Shown here piece after piece: positions 1 through 7,744 of a stretch of DNA of 11,529 nt. This DNA is from an uncultured Bacilli bacterium (GTDB taxonomy: Bacteria > Bacillota_I > Bacilli_A > RF39 > UBA660). The stretch covers positions 1-11,529 of the forward strand of contig CANQDH010000018.1 in assembly GCA_947591565.1 (NCBI GenBank), given 5' to 3'. Numbering within the stretch: the stretch's first letter is position 1; each line of letters starts with the position of its first letter. The position numbers and the translations under genes were made by a program. The notes under the pieces were generated by a model that saw only the letters and a program-made list of their open reading frames with translations, did no database searches and was not told the origin of the DNA.

Positions 1-435
1 CACGGAGCTAATTGGACATTTATTGTTTGGGGTTTATATTATTTTGTTTTTATATTGTTAGAGAAGAAAACTAATTTTGTTAAAAAAATAGGTAAATTAT
101 CATATTTGTATACGTTACTTATTGTCATAATTGCCTGGGTTATTTTTAGAGCTGATAATTTAGGAATTGCATTTAATTATATTGGAAAAATGTTTTTCGT
201 AAATAATAATTTTTTTGATAATCAATCAATGGAATATATAAAGGCTTGTGGCTTTATTATTCCTATAGGGATAGTTTTATCGACTCCAATAATAAAAATA
301 ATATGGCAAAAAATAAATATTAATGAAAATGCTAAGGCTTTAATTAAAGCTTTAGCTGTATTTGTAATTTTTATTTTTTCCGTTTTAGCGTGTATTAATT
401 CTAGTTATAATCCATTTATATATTTTAATTTTTAA
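1..435 (+). CDS. MBOAT-family O-acyltransferase (AlgI/DltB type), 3' part only
   Basis: C-terminal 144 residues of a membrane-bound O-acyltransferase; the frame is open from base 1, so the true start lies upstream. The first codon is the His of an HGANW motif, followed by FIVWGLYY. In AlgI, DltB and PatA-like proteins this H sits in the conserved (W)HGA motif and is the catalytic histidine. At least three hydrophobic helices follow (roughly residues 4-20, 38-52 and 114-137), including the AWVIFRA stretch typical of the AlgI group. The family moves an acyl group, usually acetyl, across the membrane for attachment to an exported polysaccharide or teichoic acid. The next gene starts 19 bases downstream and encodes a DHHW/AlgJ-like protein, the usual partner, so the two probably form one O-acylation complex. 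Family assignment is firm; the glycan acceptor is unknown. Confidence 0.9.
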   Translation, partial: HGANWTFIVWGLYYFVFILLEKKTNFVKKIGKLSYLYTLLIVIIAWVIFRADNLGIAFNYIGKMFFVNNNFFDNQSMEYIKACGFIIPIGIVLSTPIIKIIWQKININENAKALIKALAVFVIFIFSVLACINSSYNPFIYFNF

Positions 436-454
436 AATAAAGGAGTTTATAGAT

Positions 455-1735
455 ATGAAAAAAAATAAGATTGAAATTGTAAGTAGCATAATAATAATTA
501 GCATTTTAGTTATAATGGCTATTTATTCATTTGGTTCAAAAGTATTAAATAAATTTTATAATAATAACGATTCTTCAGTTAAAAGTATAACTATTAATTT
601 TGCAAAACAATATCCTTTTGAAAATAAAAAAGTTGAAAATCAAAAAAGTTTAATTGAAAAATATGAGTCTAAAATAAATACAATTAAAGAAAAAATAGAA
701 AATGTTACTTCTAAAGATTTAATAGGGTATGAAAAAATGGTTGAACTTTCATATGCTTATAATGATTTAATAAAATTTAATTTAGTTTCAAATAATTCAA
801 GTGATGCTCGAATAGAACTTGATGATGATAATTACTCAAGAATTGTATCAAAACAAGATGTTAGTACTTGTGTAAATAAAATTGATAGTTTAAAGAATTT
901 TTTAGATAGTCAAAAAATTGATTTTTTATATGTTCAAGCTCCATATAAAATTCCTGAAAATTATCAATTGCCTTTAATTTATAAAGATTATACTAATGAA
1001 AATATGAATGAATTTTTGAATAAAATTAATGATAAAGTTGATTATATAGATTTAAGAGAAAATATTATAAATGATAATCTTGATCATTTAAAATTATTTT
1101 TTAAAACTGATCATCATTGGCTTCCAGAAACAGGATTATGGGCAACTAATGTAATATCTAACTATGTTAATGAAAAATATAATCTTTCTTTAAGAACCGA
1201 TAATATCTTAAAAGATAAATTTAATTATGAAACTTATCCTAATATGTATCTTGGTTCTGATGGCAGATACGTCAGTTTAAAAAATGCTAAGCCAGATGAT
1301 TTTACGATGATTACACCAAATTATGAAACTGATTTTGAAATATCAATTCCTAATTTAAATCTTAATAAGAAAGGAAGTTATTCTGATACTTTAATTGATT
1401 GGTCAAAATTAAAATATGGCAATTATTATAAAATAAGTCAATATACATCTTATCTTTATGGAGATAAACCATTAATTGAAATCAAAAATAATTTAGTTAA
1501 TAATGATAAAAAAATATTAGTGATTAGAGATAGTTTTAGTGAAGTAGTTTTACCTTTTTTAGCATTAGAAAATGAATATGTTTCAGCAATTGATTTAAGA
1601 CAGTTTAATGGAAGTCTATATTCTTATATAAAAGATTATCAACCTAACTTAGTTTTAATTTTATATAATGGAAAAGCTATTATAGATTTAAAAAATGATG
1701 AAGAGATTGCAAAATTATGGAATATTGATAATTAA
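455..1735 (+). CDS. DHHW-family / AlgJ-AlgX-like membrane-anchored SGNH acyltransferase partner
   Basis: 426-residue protein with one N-terminal membrane anchor (about residues 8-27) and a large extracytoplasmic part. It shows the two family hallmarks: DHHW at residues 219-222 in TDHHWLPETG, and a serine motif RDSFS at 358-362, with S360 the probable nucleophile in the place of the SGNH GDSF serine. In alginate AlgJ/AlgX these D, H and S residues carry out O-acetyl transfer or hydrolysis on the exported glycan. A moderately charged, helix-prone stretch (about 48-90) links the anchor to the catalytic part. The start is fixed by AGGAG at 441-445, nine bases before the ATG. Together with the upstream MBOAT gene it forms a two-gene acylation cassette: the MBOAT passes the acyl group through the membrane and this protein places it on the sugar. 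It is followed by a probable terminator. Confidence 0.87.
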   Translation: MKKNKIEIVSSIIIISILVIMAIYSFGSKVLNKFYNNNDSSVKSITINFAKQYPFENKKVENQKSLIEKYESKINTIKEKIENVTSKDLIGYEKMVELSYAYNDLIKFNLVSNNSSDARIELDDDNYSRIVSKQDVSTCVNKIDSLKNFLDSQKIDFLYVQAPYKIPENYQLPLIYKDYTNENMNEFLNKINDKVDYIDLRENIINDNLDHLKLFFKTDHHWLPETGLWATNVISNYVNEKYNLSLRTDNILKDKFNYETYPNMYLGSDGRYVSLKNAKPDDFTMITPNYETDFEISIPNLNLNKKGSYSDTLIDWSKLKYGNYYKISQYTSYLYGDKPLIEIKNNLVNNDKKILVIRDSFSEVVLPFLALENEYVSAIDLRQFNGSLYSYIKDYQPNLVLILYNGKAIIDLKNDEEIAKLWNIDN

Positions 1736-1780
1736 TTTATAAAACAATGATAAATTATATTGAAAATATATATTATATAT

Positions 1781-1816
1781 AAAGGGTTTAAGCAAAATTA
1801 TAACCTTTTATTTTTT
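1781..1816 (+). terminator. Probable rho-independent terminator after the DHHW gene
   Basis: AAAGG-TT pairs with AACCTTT across a 12-base AT-rich loop, with one bulged G in the left arm, and runs into TTTTATTTTTT. It lies 45 bases after the stop of the DHHW gene and is the only GC-containing stem followed by a T run in this gap. It probably ends the MBOAT/DHHW transcript. Confidence 0.55.
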
Positions 1817-2077
1817 ATAATTATTAATGTTCTAAATAGCAAAAAATGCGAGACTTATTTATAAATCTATTCTTTAATAATAGTTATTTTTTATAATAAA
1901 TAATAATCTACAATAATGAATATATTTATATACTTGTAAAATAATTATTTACTATTAATAAAATTATATGATATCATTGTTTTAATGAATGTTTAATTTA
2001 AAGCTGAGAAAGTATTCAATAGTTTTTATTTCAACAATAGTTAAAAATAAAGTAAAAATAGAAAGAAGAGATAATAA
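1817..2077. other. AT-rich intergenic region upstream of the phase-variable acyltransferase
   Basis: About 260 bases without a convincing gene on either strand. A near-palindrome, GTAAAATAATTATTTAC, lies at 1936-1952. Several TTG-type hexamers with AT-rich -10-like sequences are present (for example TTGTAA at 1934), but none has consensus spacing, so no promoter is called. A purine-rich stretch (AGAAGAG at about 2064-2070) just before the ATG at 2078 can serve as a ribosome binding site. Confidence 0.4.
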
Positions 2078-3173
2078 ATGCATTCAAAGGAAAATTTTCA
2101 ATTTAGGATATTATATTTCATAGGCATTATTTTGGTATTATGCGGACATACTGGGGGGGGGGGGCATACTTTTAGGCAATTGGTTTTATTTTAAAGCATT
2201 TCATTTAGGCTTATTTGCTTTTGGTTCAGGATACTTTTTTTATAAACATTTAAATGATAAGCCTTTAGATATTATTAAATATAAATTTAAAAAAACTATT
2301 GTACCTTTATATATTTGGACTTTTATTTATGGAATTATTATTCAAATATTACATCAGTTTGGTTATAAATTAGGATTAGGTCTTTCTTTAAAAAATCTTT
2401 TATGGACACCTTTATATTCAGGACACGCTTATGTTTTTAATTTAGGTTCTTGGTTTTTAGTACCTTTATTTTTATTACAAGCTTTTTCTGCAATTTTAAT
2501 ACCGATTTTAAAAAGAAAAAATGGAAGTATTTTTATATTTATTTTGTATATGATTTTAGGAATGATTGGTATACAGCTTTCATTTTCTTTAAAAAATTCA
2601 CAGTGGTTATTATTACTTCATTTTTTATATTTTTTACCTTTTTTTGGTTTAGGATTATTATATAGAGAAAAGTTAGAAAAAATAGATAAGGGTGATAATT
2701 TTATTTATTTTGCCATTATTTTTACTATTAAATTATTTATAATCTACTTTACAGGAAATTTAACTAATTATGCTCCTTCTAATATGATGGGATTTGAAAA
2801 TTTTTATTTACCTTATATAAATGGATTTTTAGGAATTGCTTTTTGGTTAAGAGTTTCTAAAATATTAGTTCCTGCTTTAAAGAATAGTAAAATAGTTAAT
2901 ATAATTTCTAAAAATACATTTGCTATAATGATGCATCATATGTTTGGTTTATTTTTAGTAAATTGTTGTTGGCTAGTATTAGCTACTAATTTTAATTTTA
3001 TTGAGGGGTTTAGCATTGAACGATTTAATTCTAAATTATTTTATACATATAATCCTAAAAATTTAAGTCAATTTAATATTATTTATTTAATTTCAGGTAT
3101 TATAGTGTCTTTGTTAATTAATAAAGTGACAATTATTGTTAAAAATAAAATAAATAAAAAAAGTAAAAATTAA
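2078..3173 (+). pseudogene. Acyltransferase-3 family membrane protein, switched off by a poly-G frameshift (phase-variable)
   Basis: Reading from ATG 2078 gives a typical acyltransferase-3 N-terminus (FRILYFIGIILVLCGHT) and then enters 12 G (2153-2164). In this length the frame ends at TAA 2192 after 38 codons. The frame shifted by one base then continues unbroken to TAA 3171-3173, beginning ILLGNWFYFKAFHLGLFAFGSGYFFY, the expected second and third helix region (F..pLF.f.SGyf). With 11 G (or 8, or 14) the two parts fuse; 11 G gives a 364-residue protein of normal family length with about ten membrane helices. Such enzymes transfer acetyl or other acyl groups to cell-surface sugars. His24, just before the tract, is the likely conserved first-helix histidine, so OFF means total loss of function. 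Because a single tract-length change restores the frame and no other damage is visible, this is better read as a phase-OFF gene than as decay. A sequencing length error is the alternative. Confidence 0.82.
2153..2164 (+). repeat. Poly-G tract, 12 G, in the OFF frame
   Basis: Twelve consecutive G inside the 5' part of the acyltransferase-3 gene, encoding poly-Gly right after CGHT. In-frame lengths are 8, 11 or 14. Length 12 (and 9 or 15) stops after HTFRQLVLF; lengths 10 and 13 stop within four codons of the glycines (AYF then TAG). The mononucleotide run is far longer than any expected in such G-poor DNA and fits slipped-strand mispairing. Confidence 0.9.
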
Positions 3174-3537
3174 TGCGACTTTAAGCATAAAGTTGATTGA
3201 AAAAATTATTTATAATTTTAATAATTTTAAAATAGTGTTATAAAAATACCTATTGTAAATATCATAAGTATATATAATTACGTAATTGATTATAATTAAT
3301 TTTTGTTAAGTAAAAAGTAATATTCGTTTATTACTTTAACAATTTAATAATTGATTTACTGATATTTTTATTATCTTTATTAGGTACGTTATATATTTTA
3401 ATCCAATATATAATTATAAAATTAATTATTCATCTTCTATGTATTTTTTAATTGATAAGATTAGTGCAAAGCCTTTTACCTTTTTACCTAGACTTTTTAT
3501 AAGAAATTTGATAAAATCCTTTTTAGGAGTGATATTA
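3174..3537. other. Intergenic region upstream of the TPP-enzyme operon
   Basis: About 360 bases with no convincing gene. It contains a TATAAT hexamer at 3273-3278, preceded by TTGTAA at 3253-3258 with only 14 bases between, so a promoter for the downstream operon is possible but not certain. An imperfect hairpin lies at 3303-3342 (separate entry). The reading frame of the next gene extends upstream to an ATG at 3439, but that extension has no ribosome binding site and no family resemblance, so it is treated as untranslated leader. Confidence 0.4.
3303..3342. repeat. Bulged inverted repeat (hairpin) in leader region
   Basis: AAGTAATA (3315-3322) pairs with TATTACTT (3329-3336) around a six-base TTCGTT loop. 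Outside it, TTGTTA (3303-3308) pairs with TAACAA (3337-3342), leaving a six-base one-sided bulge. No T run follows on the + strand, so it is not a standard terminator for the upstream gene. It could be a leader structure or an operator of the downstream operon. Confidence 0.4.
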
Positions 3538-5277
3538 ATGAAATATTCAGATGAAGTCAATGTACAAATATTAATAAGTTTATTGAAAAAGCATAATATA
3601 AAAAAAGTTATAGCAAGTCCTGGAGCAACTAATATAACGTTTGTAACGAGTATTCAAAATGATGATTTTTTTGAAATACATTCTTGCGTAGATGAAAGAT
3701 CTGCGGCGTATATGGCTTGTGGTCTTGCAGCTGAAAGTCAAGAACCAGTTGTTATATCTTGTACAGGTGCCACGGCATCTAGAAATTATATTCCAGCTTT
3801 AACTGAAGCATATTATCGTAAATTACCTATTATTGCTGTTACTAGTAGTCAACATTTAGGAAGAATTGGGCAACATATTGATCAAGTTATTGATCGTAGT
3901 TCTCCTTTAAAAGACATTGCTAAAATTAGTGTAGCTCTTACTACTGTTCATTCTGATGAAGATAGATGGGCTTGTAATTTAAATGTTAATAAAGCCTTGT
4001 TGGAATGTAGACGTAATGGGGGAGGACCAGTACATATTAATTTGGTCACCACTTATAGTAGAAATTATAATGTATTAACATTACCTGATGAAAGATTAAT
4101 AGAAAGATTTTCATATGATGATAAATTACCTATAATTGAAAATAAAAAGGTTGCAATTTTTGTAGGAAATCATTTAAAATGGTCTGATGAATTAACAAAA
4201 GCAGTAGAAGAATTTTGCGAAAAATATAATGCAGTTGTTTTAAAAGATTATACTAGTAATTATAATGGTAAATATGGCATTCTTGCTAATATAATATGTA
4301 GTCAAGAATTGTATAAATCTCCTTTAAAAAGTTTAGATATACTTATTCATTTAGGTGAAGTTTCATCAACGTTTTTGGGATTAAATCCTAAGGAGGTTTG
4401 GCGAGTAAATATTGATGGTGAAATAAGAGATACTTATAAAAAGTTAAGATATGTATTTGCTTTAAGTGAAATTGATTTTTTTCAAAAATATAATGTTATG
4501 AAAAATAAAAACAGTAAACAACTTACATATTATAATGCGTGGTTAAATGAAAGAGAAGATTTTAATAATAGATTAAAAAATATTGAATTACCATTTTCTA
4601 ATTTATGGATTGCTCAAAATACGATTAAACGATTAGATGATGAGAGTATAGTTCATTTAGCCATTTTAAATACTATTAGATCTTGGAATTTTTTTGATAC
4701 AAATAAAAAATTATATTGCTATTGTAATACTGGTGGTTTTGGAATTGATGGAATCGTTTCTTCTTTGATAGGTTCATCATTAAATAATCCTCAAAAAAAA
4801 GTTTATGGAATAGTAGGTGATTTGGCATTTTTCTATGATATGAATTCTTTAGGAAATAGGGAAATAAAAGATAATATTAGATTAATGATTATAAATAATG
4901 GAGGAGGAACGGAATTCCATAATTATAACCATATTGGTGGGGGATTAGGTTATGAAGTAACTAGTAATTATATTGCTGCTGATGGTCATTTTGGTAATAA
5001 ATCAAAAACATTAGTTAAAAATTATGCTTTAGATTTAGGTTTTGAATATTATAGTGCTTCTAATAAAGAAGAATTTTTAGAAAATATTGATAAATTTATA
5101 AATGAAGATGGTAAGTCTATTATTTTTGAAATATTTACTGATTCTCACGATGAAAGTGATGCTTTATATAAGGTTAGAAATTTAAAAAAGGATGCTACTA
5201 AAGTAGGTAAAGAAACTATTAAGAAAATTATTGGTAAAGAAAATTTTAATAAGATAAAGAAAATAATAAAAAAATAA
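3538..5277 (+). CDS. MenD-like thiamine-diphosphate-dependent enzyme of a surface-glycan operon
   Basis: 579-residue TPP enzyme. The start is ATG 3538, preceded by AGGAGTGAT; an upstream in-frame ATG at 3439 lacks a binding site. The N-terminal PYR domain has SPGAT and VDERSAAYMACGLA, with E53 the likely glutamate that activates the cofactor. The C-terminal PP domain has GD at 427-428 followed 25 residues later by NN at 453-454 (GDLAFFYDMNSL ... INNGGG), the metal/TPP motif in its MenD version (GDL..l.D.N.L ... NNGGG). MenD joins a decarboxylated 2-oxoglutarate to isochorismate. Here, however, the GSR that binds isochorismate in E. coli MenD is GAT and the ADRP segment is SSQH, and no other menaquinone gene is near. 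I infer a different acceptor, probably a sugar or glycan-related acid, with the SDR two genes on reducing the product. The last ~35 residues are a lysine-rich tail. Family firm, reaction unknown. Confidence 0.85.
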   Translation: MKYSDEVNVQILISLLKKHNIKKVIASPGATNITFVTSIQNDDFFEIHSCVDERSAAYMACGLAAESQEPVVISCTGATASRNYIPALTEAYYRKLPIIAVTSSQHLGRIGQHIDQVIDRSSPLKDIAKISVALTTVHSDEDRWACNLNVNKALLECRRNGGGPVHINLVTTYSRNYNVLTLPDERLIERFSYDDKLPIIENKKVAIFVGNHLKWSDELTKAVEEFCEKYNAVVLKDYTSNYNGKYGILANIICSQELYKSPLKSLDILIHLGEVSSTFLGLNPKEVWRVNIDGEIRDTYKKLRYVFALSEIDFFQKYNVMKNKNSKQLTYYNAWLNEREDFNNRLKNIELPFSNLWIAQNTIKRLDDESIVHLAILNTIRSWNFFDTNKKLYCYCNTGGFGIDGIVSSLIGSSLNNPQKKVYGIVGDLAFFYDMNSLGNREIKDNIRLMIINNGGGTEFHNYNHIGGGLGYEVTSNYIAADGHFGNKSKTLVKNYALDLGFEYYSASNKEEFLENIDKFINEDGKSIIFEIFTDSHDESDALYKVRNLKKDATKVGKETIKKIIGKENFNKIKKIIKK

Positions 5278-5289
5278 AGGAGGGAATTT

Positions 5290-6813
5290 ATGAAACGTAA
5301 TGAAAGAAAAATGGGTGTAATTCTTTCATACATATCACTAATTTTAAATACAATTGTTCAATTAACATATACTCCTTTATTAATTAAAATGTTAGGCCAA
5401 AGTGAATATGGTTTATATTCACTAATATTTTCTATCATTGGTTATTTGACTGTATTAGATTTTGGATTTGGAAATGCTGTTATAGTCTATACAGCTAAAT
5501 ATCGAGCTCAAGGTAAATTTGATGAAGAGAAAAAACTACACGGTATGTTTTTTGTGATTTTTTGTATAATAGGTTTAATAGTGGGAATTTTAGGAATTGT
5601 TTTGTATTTTTGCGTTCCATATATTTTTGGAAATACAATGAATAGTGTTGAATTAGAAAAAGCTAAAATACTTATGCTTATCTTAAGTATAAATTTAGTT
5701 TGCAATTTTATTTTTAGTATTTTTTCTTCAATAATAAGCGCTTATGAAAAGTTTGTTTTTCAAAAAATTTTAAACATTTTAAGTATCTTATTAAAACCTT
5801 GTATTATGATTCCATTATTATTTTTAGGTTATAAATCTATTACAATGGCTATAGTAGTTACCTTAGTTAATATTTTTATAATGTTGGCTAATTTTATTTT
5901 TTGCAAAAAAAAGTTAAAAATTAGTATAAAATTTAATGGATTTGATAAAGCATTATTTAAAACAATATTTAGTTATTCTTTCTTTATATTTTTAAATGTA
6001 ATAGTTGATAAAATTAATTATAATGTTGATAATTTTATTTTAGGTGCTGTATGTGGAACTGTTGCAGTTTCTATTTATTCAGCAGCAGTGAAGATCGAAG
6101 ATATTTTTATAAATTTATCATCAAATGTAAGTAATGTTTTATTGCCAAAAGTCTCCAAAATGGTAGCGCGTAATGCGTCAGATGAAGAAATTACTGATGA
6201 ATTTATTAAAGTAGGTCGATTACAATATTATATTGTTTTTTTGATAGCTAGTGGTTTTATTTTATTTGGTAAAGAATTTATTTTAGCGTGGTTAGGTAAT
6301 GATTTTGTCAATGCATATTATATCGTTATTATTTTAATGATTCCAGCTGTTGTACCTTTAATTCAAAATTTAGGTATAAGTATATTACAAGCTAAAAATA
6401 AACATCGGTTTAGAAGCATATTGTATATATGTATTGCCTTAATTAATATTTTAATTAGTATTCCTTTAGCTAGAAGATTTGAAGGAATAGGAAGTGCTCT
6501 TGGAACATCTTTAGCTCTTTTAATTGGAAATGGTTTAATAATTAATATTTATTATTATGTCAAGATTAAAATTAATATTCCTAAGTTTTGGAAAAATATT
6601 TTGAAAATGACTATTTATCATATTGTTCCTATCACGGTTATTTTAGTAATTATGCATTTTATACCTTTATATGGCTATACTAGTGTTATTGTATATGGTT
6701 TTATTTATACAGCAATTTATTTTGGAGAATGTTATTTATTTGTAATGAATGATTATGAAAAAAATCTTTTATTAAAATTCTTTAAAAAAATAAAAAGAAA
6801 AAGATTAAGTTAA
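5290..6813 (+). CDS. Wzx-type oligosaccharide flippase (MOP/MATE-like superfamily)
   Basis: 507-residue polytopic membrane protein, probably 12-14 helices, with the usual Wzx/RfbX N-terminus: a first helix SYISLILNTIVQLTYTPLLI, then MLGQSEYGLYSLIFSIIGYLTVLDFGFGNA, with the small loop and the D-G-x-G-N-A motif common in this family. A central amphipathic part (VDNFILGAVCGTVAVSIYSAA) and a basic C-terminal end (KFFKKIKRKRLS) are also typical. The role is flipping an undecaprenyl-diphosphate-linked repeat unit from the inner to the outer face of the cytoplasmic membrane. The start has a strong AGGAGGGAA site and lies 12 bases after the TPP-enzyme stop, so it is in the same operon. It is the best evidence that this region belongs to a Wzx/Wzy-type capsule or cell-wall polysaccharide locus. 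The substrate cannot be told from sequence. Confidence 0.9.
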   Translation: MKRNERKMGVILSYISLILNTIVQLTYTPLLIKMLGQSEYGLYSLIFSIIGYLTVLDFGFGNAVIVYTAKYRAQGKFDEEKKLHGMFFVIFCIIGLIVGILGIVLYFCVPYIFGNTMNSVELEKAKILMLILSINLVCNFIFSIFSSIISAYEKFVFQKILNILSILLKPCIMIPLLFLGYKSITMAIVVTLVNIFIMLANFIFCKKKLKISIKFNGFDKALFKTIFSYSFFIFLNVIVDKINYNVDNFILGAVCGTVAVSIYSAAVKIEDIFINLSSNVSNVLLPKVSKMVARNASDEEITDEFIKVGRLQYYIVFLIASGFILFGKEFILAWLGNDFVNAYYIVIILMIPAVVPLIQNLGISILQAKNKHRFRSILYICIALINILISIPLARRFEGIGSALGTSLALLIGNGLIINIYYYVKIKINIPKFWKNILKMTIYHIVPITVILVIMHFIPLYGYTSVIVYGFIYTAIYFGECYLFVMNDYEKNLLLKFFKKIKRKRLS

Positions 6814-6827
6814 GGAAGTGATAGAAT

Positions 6828-7694
6828 ATGTCAATTAAGAAAAAAATAAAAAGAATTTGCAAAAATTATTTTAGTAAAACAACTTCAATTAAAGTTCCAA
6901 TATATGAAGGAGAATTATTAAATGGTAAAACAGCTTTAATAACGGGTGGTACTAGTGGCATTGGTTATGAAATAGCAAAAAGTTTTTTAAAAAATGGGGC
7001 ATCAGTAGTATTAACTGGAAGAAATAAAGATAAAATTAATAATGCTATTCAATCTTTAAAAAAATATGTTAAAGATGATAATACGGTTTTAGGTATCGAA
7101 ATGGATATATCTAATATAAAAATGATTGAAGATAAATTTAAAAAAATTTTAGAATTAATAAATGATAGAAATATAGATATATTAGTTAATAATGCGGGAA
7201 TTGTTAAAGGAAAAAAGATAGGTAGTGGCTCAAAAACTTCCATTGATGATTATGAAGTAGTATTAAAAACTAATTTAGAAGGAACATACTTTTTATCACA
7301 AGAAGTTGCCAATTATATGAAAATTAAAAATATTAAAGGAAATATTCTAAATATTTTGTCATCCTCATCTTTAAGACCAGCTGTTAATCCTTACACTGTT
7401 TCTAAATGGGGTTTAAGAGGTTTAACTATAGGTATGGCAAAAAGATTTATAAATGATGGAATAGTAGTTAATGGAATTGCTCCTGGACCTACTGCAACTC
7501 CAATGTTAATTTCAAATGATAAAGATGAGGATTTATCTTTAGAAAGTTCACCAGTTGGTAGATATATATTACCCGAAGAAATAGCCAATTTAGCAGTTTT
7601 TATGGTTAGTGATATGGGAAGAATGATTGTAGGGGATATTGTTTATATGACTGGTGGTGCTGGAATAGTGACAGTTGATGATATTAAATATTAA
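6828..7694 (+). CDS. Short-chain dehydrogenase/reductase (SDR), classical type
   Basis: 288-residue NAD(P)-dependent oxidoreductase. The Rossmann motif TGGTSGIG is at 39-46, NNAG at 121-124, and the catalytic Y189-x3-K193 in YTVSK, with a serine cluster at 178-181 providing the catalytic Ser. The C-terminal PEEIA...MVSDMGRMIVGDIVYMTGGAG is the usual cofactor and dimer region. Compared with a standard ~250-residue SDR it has about 30 extra N-terminal residues (MSIKKKIKRICKNYF...), very basic and possibly an amphipathic membrane-contact helix. The start has GGAAGTGAT nine bases upstream and lies 14 bases after the flippase stop. Its place beside a MenD-like TPP enzyme suggests that it reduces the keto or aldehyde product of that ligation, or a related nucleotide-sugar intermediate; this is inference. 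Family certain, substrate unknown. Confidence 0.9.
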   Translation: MSIKKKIKRICKNYFSKTTSIKVPIYEGELLNGKTALITGGTSGIGYEIAKSFLKNGASVVLTGRNKDKINNAIQSLKKYVKDDNTVLGIEMDISNIKMIEDKFKKILELINDRNIDILVNNAGIVKGKKIGSGSKTSIDDYEVVLKTNLEGTYFLSQEVANYMKIKNIKGNILNILSSSSLRPAVNPYTVSKWGLRGLTIGMAKRFINDGIVVNGIAPGPTATPMLISNDKDEDLSLESSPVGRYILPEEIANLAVFMVSDMGRMIVGDIVYMTGGAGIVTVDDIKY

Positions 7695-7744
7695 TCATGG
7701 AGTTTATTAATTGATGTTGTAGAAGATAATTTAGAGGTGTAGAT

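Noticed and set aside
2450..2665. 71-residue Phe-rich ORF
   Set aside because: Out-of-frame shadow inside the acyltransferase, made of T-rich codons, with no ribosome binding site.
2544..3173. Independent 209-residue membrane protein starting at ATG 2544
   Set aside because: The same frame is open upstream to the poly-G tract with family-typical sequence, and there is no ribosome binding site at 2544. It is the 3' part of the frameshifted acyltransferase.
2078..3173. Decaying pseudogene by random mutation
   Set aside because: Only one lesion exists, exactly at a 12-G run, and a one-base length change repairs it; switching is the simpler reading, though an assembly length error cannot be excluded.
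3439..3537. 33-residue N-terminal extension of the TPP enzyme
   Set aside because: No ribosome binding site at 3439 and no family similarity, while AGGAGTGAT precedes ATG 3538 and the MenD-like fold begins right there.
3538..5277. Role in menaquinone synthesis
   Set aside because: MenD-like cofactor half, but acceptor-site motifs differ, no other men gene is adjacent, and the neighbours are glycan genes.
5145..7588. Minus-strand ORFs of about 62-65 residues within the TPP enzyme, flippase and SDR genes
   Set aside because: All lie antisense to well-supported genes, have no family features and arise from low G+C codon use.
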